Shown here: piece after piece, positions 52,315 to 64,000 of the stretch
How positions within the stretch are numbered: the stretch's first letter is position 1
How the letters are laid out: the number at the start of each line of letters is the position of its first letter
Source: Hymenolepis diminuta
Lineage: Eukaryota > Platyhelminthes > Cestoda > Cyclophyllidea > Hymenolepididae
Reading direction: 5' to 3'
Assembly (NCBI GenBank): GCA_900708905.1
Contig: CAADRB010000007.1
Location: forward strand, 3,332,550-3,396,549
Length of the DNA: 64,000 nt
Notes under the pieces: generated by a model
The model's database searches: none
The model's input: only the letters and a program-made list of their open reading frames with translations
What the model was told of the DNA's origin: nothing
Translations under genes and position numbers: made by a program

Positions 52315-55300
52315 CTAATGATGAAAATATGTATGATCCATTGCTGTTTGCACGGCTTTTATTTTCATATTAATAGTTAAACTCACAGGAGGGGTATGGG
52401 AAGTGTTCACTAAAGGTAAGAAGAGTGGTTGAGCTGGAGATGCACAATGCTGCTCAAACACTGTTGAATGTGGTATGTATACAAAGTTGCCGACATTGGA
52501 TGTCCTATCAAGGTATATAACTTCTTGGAATGCTGTGGGATTTCGAGACACCGCACTGATAATTGAAACCTTGTCTTGTTCCGGCGATATGTTATCCATT
52601 GGTAAGCGTTCAGATGAACTTGTTTGTGGGACGCAAGTTCGCTGAAAATCAGTATATAAAAGTGAATTATAGTATAAAATTTAGATAAAATGGTGGTCAT
52701 ATTAAAAATTTATTCAAACCATAGTTCAAATAAATTTTGCATAAATCGCTTGAGAACCGTCAATATTGTGTTTAATATTACCTCACTTTTGTTATAGGCT
52801 CAGAAATCTAGAATCACATTTGCTTATAAAATATTTAATTGGGACTTGACAATTTATATTTGAAAAGGAGTAAATAATGAGAATTGATTTACAATTTATT
52901 TTTTTAAAATCAACTGCCCATATGTTTCTTTTTCTCAAGTATTAAAACTGTAAAAATATGATACGACATTAGTTTATAAATTTTTTCCTTTCATGAATAT
53001 TAATTATTTTTAACTTAAATAGTTTATAAATTGATCCTTAGTGGTATATTTAGAACAGAAAATTACAATTACTATCGCAATATTAAACATATGTATTGTT
53101 ATGTCAATCGTGGGTACTCCCAGAGTATCATTTTCTCCCTATTTATTATTTATGCTAAATGAGAATTGCATGCTAATTTTCATTTCGATCTTTGTAGAAT
53201 ATAAAAGAAAGATTGCTATCTTGCGGCTAAATAGATTTTTCATAGCATTTAACTAATAATAGAAGGCCTGAAATGGCTGCAACCTTATCTCCGATTACGA
53301 TGTACCTTCAGTTAGAAGCAGAAATGAACGTGTTTTTGCGTCATTACTGAAAGAAATAAGCATTTTGAACATCACTTAACCTGGGTTTTCATTGATAAAT
53401 GATCGAGAGGGAACTCAATCGGTGAGTTAAATATATAGGCAGGATAAACAGCAGAAATTGGGATTGTTTACCAATAAATGGAGGCACCATCAGCCTTTGT
53501 TTAGAATTACTTATATACTACTGAAATTACTTGTAAATGTAAATTAATTTCCAGGGATTCATGAAATCTAATTTGTAAATTGGGACATCGCTATAAGTAC
53601 AAGCTCTGAAAATATAAAAAATTAACTTTCAATTAAGTGTTTTAAAATGGAAAATGATTGCTAGAAATGAAAATGAAATTATTTTCATTCGATTTCTTTA
53701 TTGGATTATATGTTTATTTGACGTGGAATTTTTCAAGGCAAAAATTATTTAGTGAATAAGATTAAACTGATATATATATATATATTTAAACCCTCTCGTT
53801 CTGGAAATAGTGTTACCCTCTTTTCTATATGCGTATATTTTTTCCTTATTTCTAGTTTGTAAATCCAGTCAATCGCCGATTTAAAAATTGCAAACCGTAG
53901 GATTCAAATCCCCATGAGAGAGAAAATTGTAGTCGGCAATGCTGCCGACCACCACAATCGATGTTTCATGCCCAAGCAACCGGAGAAAAGGAATGTTGGA
54001 TTTAAATTTGGGAGAATATTTTCACATTATAATAAGATTCATGATTTAACTCACATCTGGATGCTGCACTCGGAATATGCGTCGTTGTCGTCGGAGGATT
54101 TTCCGTCTGAAAGGAAAACGATCTTCTTAATGGATATATAACATGTAAATGATAGATATATTTATAAAACCGAGCAAAATGCGTCCGTTGAATTATTCAG
54201 CAGTTACAAATGAAAAGTAATATTTTTATGACTTCCATTAATAAAGTAAAGCGGAATAACGAACTTAATGAACCATGCGTATGCTTGGATTACAGAATTC
54301 ATGTTAAAAGAAAAAAAAATAAAATCTAAATTAACACCAGTTCGATAATTCAAAATTTATTTAGAAATTTCGATCAAAAAATCTGTTTTAGTGATAAAAT
54401 TGGAACAGAGTTTGTATTGTTATAATAAAAATTTTCTGTATGAGTGGAATTTCAATTTCGAAATGAGTTTTTTAATATGGCTAGAGTTGAAGATTCTTTG
54501 ACACTGAAATATTTATAGGCTAGTGGTCCTAGTAAAGCTGGGCTTTCATATTGTTGCTGAGTATAAATTATAAAGGCCAACCACAGTTTAAGAGCAGAAC
54601 ACCAAGAGTCGACTGGACCAAGATGTACTTAATAAACCATAATTAGGATTCAAACAAGTTGGAGGTGGTGGAGTTGGGGAACAGAGGTGATGAGAGGGAA
54701 GCGTAGGTGTCGGTGCATGACAAGCGTGTCTGCCCGTGTGTATGTGAGTGGAAAAACAAGGACAGTTAATATGAGTCACTTGGGTAAGAATGTGGGTGAG
54801 AACTTGAGCACAGGTGTACTTTCAAGTGAATGAGGTCGTTATAGAAAGGTGGAGAATCGATAAACGCGCTTTGAACGAGTTTTGAACCATAGGGACGCAA
54901 AGACATCATCTCGGCTTCGTAGACGAAAAGCCGACGTATTCTCACAGAGAATAGGAATAAAGAGTAATTCTGGAAATACCAAGAAAGTCATTCTTCAATA
55001 TTAAAATAATTGAATAGCGAATGATCATAAAAATTTTTGGTTTCTTGATTTCGTTTCTCATTGTCTAATTATATTTTATGATAGCAGAGGGCTTACGCCA
55101 AAGTAATTATAAAGTTAAGAAAACCAAATGAGGGCGTCAAATGTATTTTTATGCATAGGGACCTATCAGTTGGCTATCATGGATGTCAAAGTTATAAACG
55201 CCGAGAATTCATTATATATTACATTAATAAACAGAAGCTTATAAAGATAATCATAGGCTTAAAAAACACTAATTTAATTGTTTTAAAAAATTACGTTTAC

Positions 55301-58300
55301 TCAAAATGATGCTAACTTTTGGGTGTGTATACACAGCATTACGATTATGATTCGTCGAGGAATAGTCAAAAATTCTTATTAACTCTTATGAGGTAAGTAT
55401 TATTTCAGTTATTATTGGGTTAATTAACTACAGTTTTAAATTTATTTTTTTGGGCTTTAATAATCCAAAGAGACATTTTTAAGAAATTAAGAGCGGCAGT
55501 GTTTATAATATGTAGTCATAACGAATGAATGCTAAATATGTGCAAGTTTATGCAAAATCATCAAGGAATATGTAAAAATTCTCAATTATTATGCCATAAT
55601 TCTAGGATTACGAAAAGAAAATTTTTCTGAGAAAGAAACCAATACAAAAAAAATTTTTTCATCAGGAGAATCAGGAAAAAATTACGGTCGCGATGTATTT
55701 TTATTTCTGCTGTTGAATTTCGGGTGATTACTATTTTCAAGTTTAATTGAAATTTTATTTGATACGCAAATTTATGAAATTATGTTTTAAATTTCCCATA
55801 CTCTTGATTAGTAAATTTAATATTCACATTTCCTGGACGAATTACAGTTATTCTTACCTGATAAAAAAGGCTGAAACTATAACTGCAATGAAGAAGATGC
55901 TGCACATTGTCCCAATTCCGATTACAGCTGTAGAACTGCCCAATCGATCAGCACAATCTACAAAATGTGATCAATTTTCAAATAAATTAATTTTAAATTT
56001 TTCATTGCATCTGAGGGCAGCAATTTTGACAGTTCATTTAAGGCTTCAAGAATCTAAATATTTTCTCATCATTTCGGTGACATTCATCTAAAATCTCAAA
56101 TTCTTGCCCTGTTTGTTCTTCGCCACTTGAAATATTAAGGGACAAAAATCAAACCAGATGTGATCTCTCGAAAACTGTTATAATCAAATCTGTTGATATT
56201 CGTAATTCACTACCGGTGAAAATTTTTTTACGGTTTAAAGATAAACATTCTTTTGAAATGATGTGTTTATTAAGTAGAATAAGTATCATTACTTGATGAA
56301 TCTTGTGGATTTATTATTTAAAGTCAATGTGAAGGCAGTCTTCTACTAAAAACCGAAATAAACGTAGTATCAGAAGTTTTACTATTACATCAAAAGCAGC
56401 GTTCATGTTAAAATGGGAAAAACTCGAGTGGAACAAATATTAACCTACAAAATTCAGAAAATTTTTTTAAATTTTAATATGAGCTAGGACGCATGATAAG
56501 ATACTTTATATATTTTTTATAATTTTCTTATTGAATATAATAGTTCATAAACCGTAATCGAATTAATATTTTACGCTTATTCAGTTGAACATTCTAAATG
56601 TGAATATACAGCTGGGAGTGACTTCAAAAGATAGTTACAATAAAAATCTTTTTCTTGAAAAGTAAAATTTATTTCAATCCGGGACATGCACATTTTTAAT
56701 AATAGTATTCTGTTTTTAATGTTCCAATGGTTAGGATTTTAAAATAAATTATATTTAAATATTTTAAGATACGAGAAATATTTTAAGTACAAACCCACAT
56801 GTAATATTTTTTCTTTTCTCAATTTTGTTTTTATAACATAAGGAAAATTTAATCTCAGTTTCCCCTTACTAGACTTTAAGAATGTTTAGTATATCTACAT
56901 TTATTGATTTGTTGCAGCAAAATTTTGATTTAAATAAAATTATCTATGTTAATTAAGGAAGACTGTTAAAACAAATTTGTATACTTATTCTTTTAAATAA
57001 TCTGCCCTGTTTTTTCCAAATTTGAATACTATTAACGAAAATTGTTAAACTAAACTTGTAGATCGAATGTTCTCGAAAAACTAAAAATATATACCTTCAA
57101 AAACTTTGATGCTCTGATTCTTTTCCCAATGTCTAGCTCATCTATTCTATCCCACCTCCTACTAGGAGTTTTGATAAAAAGACAGTTATCAAAACAGGCG
57201 TATTTGTAAATATTTGATATTTGATTCAACAAGACATTTCATCAACACCAAGAAAGGCACCATTATTTGAATTAATCTTTCCTACAATTTAAACAAACAG
57301 TAATATTTGGTAATGTGAATAATTCCAAAAACCAAATGCCGAAATTAATGAGGTTTTAGAGAAATCGCAATTTTGGATTATTTTCTCTCGTTTCAAAAGG
57401 CTCTAGTCGATTCATCTAAATCAGCGGTGTCTACTTTTTCAGCATCTGCCTACCGACAAACTGTTCTACCTACGTCCGAGGCGCTATACAGAGAAAAGTT
57501 TTTGCTTTAACTCAGTACATAATATTTTTAAATGGATGGGTTTTTATATAGCGATAATTCAAAATAGCATAACAGAGTAAATGAAAATAATTTCGTTATT
57601 TGCAGGCTAATTAATTTTGTTGATTAATTGAATCACTTTAAAACATATAATATTGATGTGCATTTTACAGTAGTAGGTCGGATGTATAAGAAGATCCTAC
57701 CCTTCATATAATTAAAACAAAATGTATGAAGATGAAATGCACGAACTGTGTATTAGCCAAGTTTGGAAACATTTTCCGGGCAGCCAAAGATGAACTACTT
57801 CCATTAAGTTCACAATTTTATAGAGCCTTACTCATTAAATTAACGGACAATGGCTATTGTTGCGCAGCTCCCACACAAGATTTCTGATCTCATATAAATT
57901 TTCTTTTAATATTCGAAGTGTAGTTAACTTCCCAAACTAAACTTTAAATTTATTTTTGATTTATATTCAAAAGATTTGGGGAGCTTATACAATGCGGCCG
58001 TATATTTTGCGAGGACATTATTAATATGTATAATAAATTGTACTGCTTCATTTATATGTTCTAGAACATCAAATATAATGTTGCCAATTCTCTAATATAT
58101 TTAATTAAAGTAGTGGGTTTATTTTTGGACCAAATAACCACTGAACCAAGAAGAACATCTATCATTTTATTTGTTTTGTTAGAATTGTTCTAATTATAAG
58201 TCCTTTGTATTTTTCTTGCTTCCCTCTTTCCCATGCTTTATGGAAATCATATGAAAGTTCAGTTGCATGAATAAATGATTTCAATAAGAATTAAGCATGA

Positions 58301-60784
58301 TGACTAAACTGAAATACAATCACAAACCCTCTGGGGAATCCTCACAACTTTCGGTTAATTGAATGTTGTCCACAAAATCGTCGCTATTTTGAACTTCACC
58401 AGAACTATCCAGTAGGAATGCATAGGGCTCTGTAGATCCAACGATGGGAAAACCGTTTTCAACAATCTCTTTCCATGGAACATTTTCCTTTGGTGGAGAC
58501 TTATTAACACCTGTATTAGGTTTCTTTATATTACAGCTAGAATAAGAGAAAAACAATAAATAAGTTCATTGATGTAAAATAAAATAAATAAATATTGCTA
58601 ATAAATATAAACAATTGATTTACTTGGATGGATCAGTACAAGTTGATTTGCGATTATTACTTTGGTTTTTGGAATGAGCTTTGAAATTCAAAAGGTAATA
58701 GTTAATTACATGTTATTCATAACGTACTTGCAGGTACACCTTAATAATAGTAATAAATTTGCAAATTTTTGTTAATATGATGTAACAATGGAAAATATGA
58801 CTATTTATTTAATGTTTTATATATATTGTCATTAAAATTTACATACGTTCATCTGCCACTGTTCGTGATCCATTCAAGTCGCCGTATTTATCTTTGACTA
58901 AAGTGGGAAGATAAAAAAAACCAGTTCAAATTCTTTACAAATGCTTAAAATACTTTTAACTAATTATATATCAGATTGTCGTTGCTTTTATAAAAATTTT
59001 GTTGAAAAATTTATATAATGCGATAATTAATAAAAACTATATAATTAATATTAACTAATAACTAGTTTTTTAAGTATTCGACAATTCGGTAATTAAGAAC
59101 ATTTTGCTCAGATTGAATTTCCTCATAACGTCCGGTTAATATTTTTAACTTTCTTTATTTTGAAATTTTTCCAAATGCTTGGTCCAGAAAATGACTCACT
59201 AAATATAAAATCTAATGTATTTATTCACTTATGTCGTGTAATACCGTTAAAATATCAAAATTTGCGTTATAAATGTGATATTGATCCTTAGAGTACGTCA
59301 AAGGATAAAATTTATTAGAACAAGTATAATATTCAGAGAAGAAAACACTTAAGGTAGCTAACACAAGATACCCATTAGCAGCTAATAACAACTAGTCAGT
59401 GGCGATCATTAGAAGCGTGAAGTATTTCAAAATGGCACGATCAACCACTCAATCATTCCTTTCCAATCTACACTACCACTGAGCTATCGAATCCCGAAAA
59501 TTAAAGTTGAAGACTTTAAATTTGAAATTTAGATTAGACGTTAAACGTATGTAATAAAAATTACCACCGAGCATTCAGAATTCAAATTTAGGTTATCCGC
59601 TCTCTTCTTCTCTTCCTTGAACTTTCATATGTTCATTATAATATTTTCTGTGGTTTTATGCTTTTACTTTACATGAACTCTCGCATTATTTGGTTTAAAA
59701 GAGTAGTATCGTCTAGCAGTCATTATAAATGTAATTCTAAATATGGACGCATTTCAGAAGAACAGACTTCTATTAAATTTTTCCTAATCAAAAGTTGACA
59801 AAATGGGAAACACATGAGTAATGTGTGACCTGTCTGCAAATTTTAAAATGCTTTGGATATTGTTAGTCATTTCAAAAAGAACAGCTTAGCAAGAATGCTT
59901 TCCATACGGAATTCCCCTTTGTTTATATCATGATATTTTAATGATTTTTAAGGTAAATTTAAACGCAAATCTTTTACATATTTCATTAAAATTTGCATTA
60001 AATAATGTTAAATAGAGCTATAATGTTGAGGTAGAATAAGGAAACTTTGAGATAACGGCAAATTATCATTTTAATGTGCTGACGAACTGCATATATGAAA
60101 ATTTTCTTTTTTCAGTCATTCGAAGAGAAAAACGAAATGAAGCGGCAAGACCGACCCTTCCTGATTAAATAATACCGGTCAACAAGCATCGAGCATCGTT
60201 GACATGCATTTGCCGCAATTCAGGGACGAATCGTGAAATTTGAATTTTGCAGCGCGAGATAGCCATTCAGCAAATATTGTACATCCGGATCAAAATCAAA
60301 TGAAGGTTGATATTAATACTTCGACGTTGCCCTCAGTATCTTTTTGATTCCGTCCTATTAATTATTTATCAGGCTTTCTTTTAACCAATTCTGATTGCTT
60401 CCCACAATTAAGAATTTTAAATTTTTGTGATACTCTGGGTATTAAGAAAATACTTTATTATCAGTAAAATAAGGCAGTAAAAAATTTCCCATGGTATTAG
60501 TGGATCAATATATATATGGACAACAGGTCTTATTTTAAATGCAAATGAATTTGCATTCCAAATATTCAAACTTAAACTCATTACTTCCTATTCTAAAAAT
60601 TCGAAACAAATTAATTGGCTGCAATTGTAAAGGGTTAGGTCAAACTGCTAAATATATTACACGACACAACTCACCGTGAATATAAACCCATTGTGATTGC
60701 GGTCCTGATTTCCTCATACCTCGACAGCTGTAATTTCCAGCATCTGATTGAGTCAAATTCGTTAACATTAGCAGTGAGAGCACA
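52315..60784 (-). CDS. Immunoglobulin-superfamily single-pass membrane protein, 3' exons (5' end not found)
   Basis: Four exons join in frame on the minus strand: 60784-60675, 55957-55858, 54106-54055 and 52641-52315 (TGA). Splice phases agree at every junction and all introns are GT-AG. The first exon ends an Ig domain (LMLTNLTQSDAGNYSC, the F-strand Asp-x-Gly-x-Tyr-x-Cys signature, with two possible N-glycosylation sites). The second encodes a transmembrane segment (STAVIGIGTMCSIFFIAVIV, then SAFFI). The 52 bp third exon is strongly basic (RRKILRRQRRIFR), a typical stop-transfer. The last gives a 108-residue Ser/Pro-rich tail with tyrosines (VIYLDRT, NFVYIPHS). The Ig half with the first Cys and Trp must lie upstream. 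I cannot name the subfamily. A receptor or adhesion role at the cell surface is inference. A GTGAGT after HTPP in the last exon could be an unused or alternative donor. Confidence 0.72.
53771..53785. repeat. (TA)n microsatellite
   Basis: Fifteen bases of alternating T and A in the last intron of the Ig-superfamily gene. Confidence 0.9.
54590..54998 (+). repeat. LTR-like dispersed repeat, copy B
   Basis: Aligns over its full length with copy A at 14.65-15.05 kb, for example GAGTCGACTGGACCAAGATG, GACAAGCGTG, CACTTGGGTAAGAATG, CACAGGTGTACTTT, GGTCGTTATAGAAAGG, CATAGGGACGCAAAGA and AATAAAGAGTAATTCTGG. It lies antisense to the Ig gene, in the intron between its juxtamembrane and transmembrane exons. 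An open frame on its minus strand is a by-product of the repeat. Confidence 0.65.
58118..58123 (-). terminator. Poly(A) signal for the alternative (soluble) 3' end
   Basis: On the minus strand AATAAA lies about 200 bases after the stop at 58320 and well before the transmembrane exon. This allows the alternative transcript to end here. Confidence 0.4.
58320..58897 (-). CDS. Alternative 3' exons of the Ig gene giving a tail without membrane segment
   Basis: Three exons, 58897-58847, 58678-58624 and 58536-58320 (TGA), join in frame with good acceptors (CACTTTAG, TTTCAAAG, TTATTCTAG) and donors (GTATGT, GTAAAT). They lie inside the intron between the Ig exon and the transmembrane exon. The first begins with two bases that complete a codon left open by one base, exactly as the transmembrane exon does, so the Ig exon can splice to either. 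The 107-residue product is hydrophilic and Ser/Asn/Pro-rich, with an NGS sequon near its start (KDKYGDLNGSRTV) and an acidic end (DFVDNIQLTESCEDSPEGL). It has no hydrophobic stretch, so it would be a secreted form. Alternatively, a phase-1 donor inside the last exon (GT at 58399-58398) would let these exons be an in-frame extracellular insert before the membrane segment. Which occurs is unknown. Confidence 0.6.
60080..60195 (+). repeat. Dispersed repeat, inverted copy 2
   Basis: Matches the reverse complement of 40770-40895 over about 110 bases, with the central block AATGAAGCGGCAAGACCGAC then CCTTCCTGATTAAATAATAC. It sits in the first visible intron of the Ig-superfamily gene. Confidence 0.7.
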
Positions 60785-61304
60785 CTTAAAACAAAATAAA
60801 ATATAAATTTATTCTTTTCAATAGGCTTTTCCACCTTCCAAATACTCGTATAATCTTAACAAAAGAGCAGCATTACAAAATTTAAATCAGTTAGAATTTT
60901 GAAAACATTAAAATATTTTTCCAAAGATCAATATCTCAGTGTGTGCATTATTATAAAAAAGAGGTCTTTTTAAATGAAATTTTTAGGTGCAAGTGCATTT
61001 GAAAAACATAACTGTCATTCTTTTTGACCATAGATTAATAAGCACTGCTAAATTAAAACAACATCTGCCAATATCATTCTAAGTAAAATTACTTGAAATT
61101 GCAATTTATTACAAAAATATTTGTCTGTTCTTATAAGTAGATCTGTAAGCTCTGAAAGCTCAACAGAAATTGGACAAATCATGAGAGTTTGACACTGGAA
61201 CACTACAATATGAATTAGCTAACTGAAGAGTAGAAAGCACACATTTACTTCAGAAGATTCAATTTAGTAGGATTATTTTAATGCTCCGAATTTATTTTTT
61301 TAAC

Positions 61305-61360
61305 TCTAGTCGACTCCCTTCTCCAGATTCATCTAAGACAGCTCCGTCGTTTTCACATCA
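61305..61360 (-). CDS. Possible further upstream Ig exon (weak)
   Basis: On the minus strand, after CATAAG, one frame reads CENDGAVLDESGEGSRL and would end with two bases of a codon that the 60784 exon completes, giving RLDVLSLLMLTNL, a good Ig E-strand. Against it, the donor is GTTAAA rather than a strong site, and with the CATAAG acceptor the first in-frame codon is TGA. A later acceptor (GTCTTAG at about 61334) would avoid the stop. Only a transcript can decide. Confidence 0.25.
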
Positions 61361-64000
61361 CTTATGAAAAAAATTGTAATTTATTTTGTCTGATCACCTC
61401 AGACTTGGTCATAGTGTAATGATATTGATTTATATTTGTCACATTATTTCAGAGCATTTCAATTAATATGCAAAGCGAAATAAAAAACGCAGGAAGCCCG
61501 AAAATTTTGAAATATATGAATTCATAATATAATTTTACAGTTGAATGTCTGTGAATACTGCAAAATAGATGTATTCCAATGATGACTTCAAAGTACCGAA
61601 GTAAACAACTGAAATAATCTTGACGTAGAGTTTCACACTGAGACTTTTGTAACTTATATATTCAAATCATCACTGTCAAAAGAGTAGAAAAAATTTCACG
61701 CGTCGACAAATATTATGATAAAAATGCATGTTTTATGCATTTGTGCTATTAAATGAATAAATGACAAAAATAATCAGAAACGTTATATCCGTGTCCGCAT
61801 AAGTGTTTGTAAAGGAAATAAAACAAAGTTTTTTTTATAACGTAGAGCTTCTGAGACTAGATAAATATATATTTAAGAATATTTTGCGATAGCAGAAGAG
61901 GAAAAAACAATTTTGAATGATAGAATGTTTACTGTTTTTCGACGACGAAAGCAATAATTTTGTATTTAATTTATTTTTACCAAGTAAAAATTAATAAAAA
62001 CCATAAAAACAGCATACAAATGATACTTCTGCATGAAGGGAAGATTATAAAAGTATTTTATTTCCTCATTAATTTTGTGATTCTTTAAAACAACGTTTCC
62101 TCCAGCAAATTTTCAAATTCATGTTATCAGCTAATAGACTTTCTGAATCTTATTTTATGCATATCCTTTGGTGTGATTCAACTCAATAAAAATGTGTAAA
62201 ATTGAATTATTATTTTTCTATTCAGATAGAAACTTTAAATCTTGAAATGCCACATTTAATAAAAGCGAAAGATTGCACAAATGCTTTCTAAGCTGAAAAT
62301 AGATGAAGAATATTCAATCAATCGAAAAATTAGAAAAAAATTTTTTTTCCATCAACGCATGCGAGATATCTATGACAAGGCTAAAATTAGAATCTAAAAT
62401 AACCAATTTAATAATTCAAAATTTCCGCGAACCCATGTATTAAAACAATGAAACTTAAAGTATATCAACATTTTGTTGCATTACAAAGTTCACGTTTACC
62501 AGAAACCGCACTGTTTATCATATTAGGCTTCATTTCGTTCTGTATAATATCTTGAAGTCAGTTTGAACTGAACAAAATTTTGTAATTTAGTGAACAACTT
62601 TACATATCGTATCAACTGAAATGATGTTGTTCAAGTCAACGTTATTGTGTAAAAATAATTACGGATATGTCTAGAGCTCGACAACCATTAATTGTTCCCT
62701 CAAAACTTTATGATAGTTAATTATTCGATATTTTTCCCACATTTCTGTCTTTTAAACACGTTGGATAGTTAAAATTATTAAATTAAAAATGATCTACAAT
62801 TCAATATTGTTTATGTATTACGTGTTAACTGAAGGAAAGCAAAAAACTGATTTGAGGGTAAATGCATGACATTTCATCTAAATTAATTGATTAATAAGCA
62901 CGGAATGTAGAACGTATGCATTCAATTAGGAGCCGTTAGAATGCTGTTCATGATAGAATAAACTCTTCCTTCAGATGAAGTAAGAATGCCTATTCTCTGA
63001 GTTCACCGCTTTCCTTTATCTCACTATGTCCTCATTTCATTTCATTTTGCGCTGTACTGATGTGTTACGTGTTTACTTTATCATAATTATCTTTAAAAGT
63101 ACTATTTTATGATATAAGTAATACTAACACTGCTAACTTATTTTGCACATTACTTGTATTTGTCAAAAAATATAAGAAAGCGTATACCTCAAGCTGCAAA
63201 TTCAGACAAAATGAGGGTAGTTAACACATCATGCACAATTTTAGCTCACGTTAAAGAGCTTTAAATCCAAATTTCCTTTTTGTAAACGACTGCGTAAAAT
63301 TTTGACTAATGCCTGCCTGTGGGAGGCGAACCATAAATCACAACCAAATGACAATTCATTTTCCAGACCAGCATCGTCCACTTGATTAGACTATAATGAA
63401 TTCATTTAAACAAATATGTCTATTTTCAAGCTTCTTTGGACGCCTCGATTTGGATGTCAATGAATGCTTTATCACAATAAATTCAGCCAATCGGGAAAAA
63501 TGAAATAATTTATTAAAATTAAAAGTATTAATGTTTTTGAGTGTGATTTATATTTATACAAATAAGAATAGTTAGCAACATTAAACTGACCATACAGATA
63601 CCTGACTTTTAAGTCTTGAGGTTAAATGCGGTAACACTTTTAAAGTTAGGATTTATTAAATTCCTGTTTCTATGGCAAAATTCTCGATTTCAATTATACG
63701 TTCCTTAAACATAAAGCATAAAATACAATAAAACAGTTCAAGGTGATATAATGTTGAATGACAAAGAACTGATGCAGTCACCACTGAATATCATGGATAT
63801 AAATATTATCCTGAAGCACAGAAACTGAATTAAGTTTTGTGACATTTAAATATTAATATTTGAATAGCAGAGCTTATTAGAAAGTGAAAATTGAGCGCTT
63901 TTAAAAATCAAATAAGGTAAAATTCTTGATTATTTAAGTGGGTAAATAATTCTTTTTATGCCGTTTTAGTCCCAACTTGACCACTTTGCGTTTTCAGACT
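61361..64000. other. Spacer or intron of the Ig gene, nothing firm
   Basis: AT-rich. The first half of the Ig domain and a signal peptide are expected upstream of 60784 on the minus strand, but no exon with the first Cys and Trp pair could be identified here. They may lie beyond base 64000. Confidence 0.4.

Noticed and set aside
52410..52700. 96-codon minus-strand frame as the main tail of the Ig gene
   Set aside because: The 54106-54055 exon restores the other frame with perfect phases and a basic juxtamembrane segment, so this frame is kept only as a possible alternative product.
53876..53935. GGATTCAAATCC resembling a tRNA T-arm
   Set aside because: No D-arm, anticodon arm or acceptor pairing could be placed around it.
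53914..54141. 75-codon open frame on the plus strand
   Set aside because: It overlaps the real 52 bp juxtamembrane exon of the Ig gene on the other strand, and its coding-like look comes from that exon.
54588..54779. Pro/His-rich 63-codon frame on the minus strand
   Set aside because: It lies wholly within LTR-like repeat copy B and is a by-product of the purine-rich repeat.
48830..60784. Joining the kinase-like relic to the Ig gene as one receptor tyrosine kinase
   Set aside because: No ATP-binding lobe exons lie between them, the Ig tail has its own stop and poly(A) signals, and the kinase piece lacks its catalytic residues.

Overview
The window is eukaryotic, AT-rich nuclear DNA, roughly one third G+C by eye. 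The best fit is a parasitic flatworm, probably a tapeworm or a relative. The reasons are very short introns (67 to about 110 bp) mixed with multi-kilobase ones, low gene density, decayed mariner, RTE/CR1-like and Ty3/gypsy-like elements, and animal-specific genes. Phylum and species are inference; no rRNA, tRNA or organelle marker was found.

Layout. (1) Positions 100-6344, plus strand: the 3' seven exons of a VAT1-type zinc-free MDR oxidoreductase, with a decayed mariner in the 4.9 kb first visible intron. (2) 7.5-8.1 kb: relic of a Ty3/gypsy-type gag-pol with zinc-knuckle and retropepsin remnants. (3) 10283-12618, plus: a complete three-exon gene for a short GRASP-1 (GRIPAP1)-like coiled-coil protein. 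(4) 12.7-52 kb: a gene-poor tract with LTR-like repeats, a second mariner, a decayed non-LTR retrotransposon (32.9-35.4 kb), one half of an inverted dispersed repeat (40.8 kb) and a relic of a receptor tyrosine kinase catalytic region (48.8-49.05 kb, minus). (5) 52.3-60.8 kb, minus: the 3' part of an immunoglobulin-superfamily membrane protein, rebuilt here from four phase-compatible exons (Ig end, transmembrane, basic juxtamembrane, tail). A second set of three phase-compatible exons inside its first visible intron would give a tail with no membrane segment. (6) 60.8-64 kb: the upstream side of that gene, with at most one weak further exon.

The genes form no operon or pathway. VAT1 and GRASP-1 homologues both act on vesicle or endosomal membranes in other animals, but their adjacency need not be functional. 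The most unusual observations are the membrane-versus-soluble 3' end choice in the Ig gene, a 52 bp exon in that gene whose skipping would move the last exon into a second long open frame, and two mariner copies 20 kb apart that share a perfectly identical 468 bp core between clearly diverged flanks, which suggests gene conversion. I found no evidence for a wholly new class of system.
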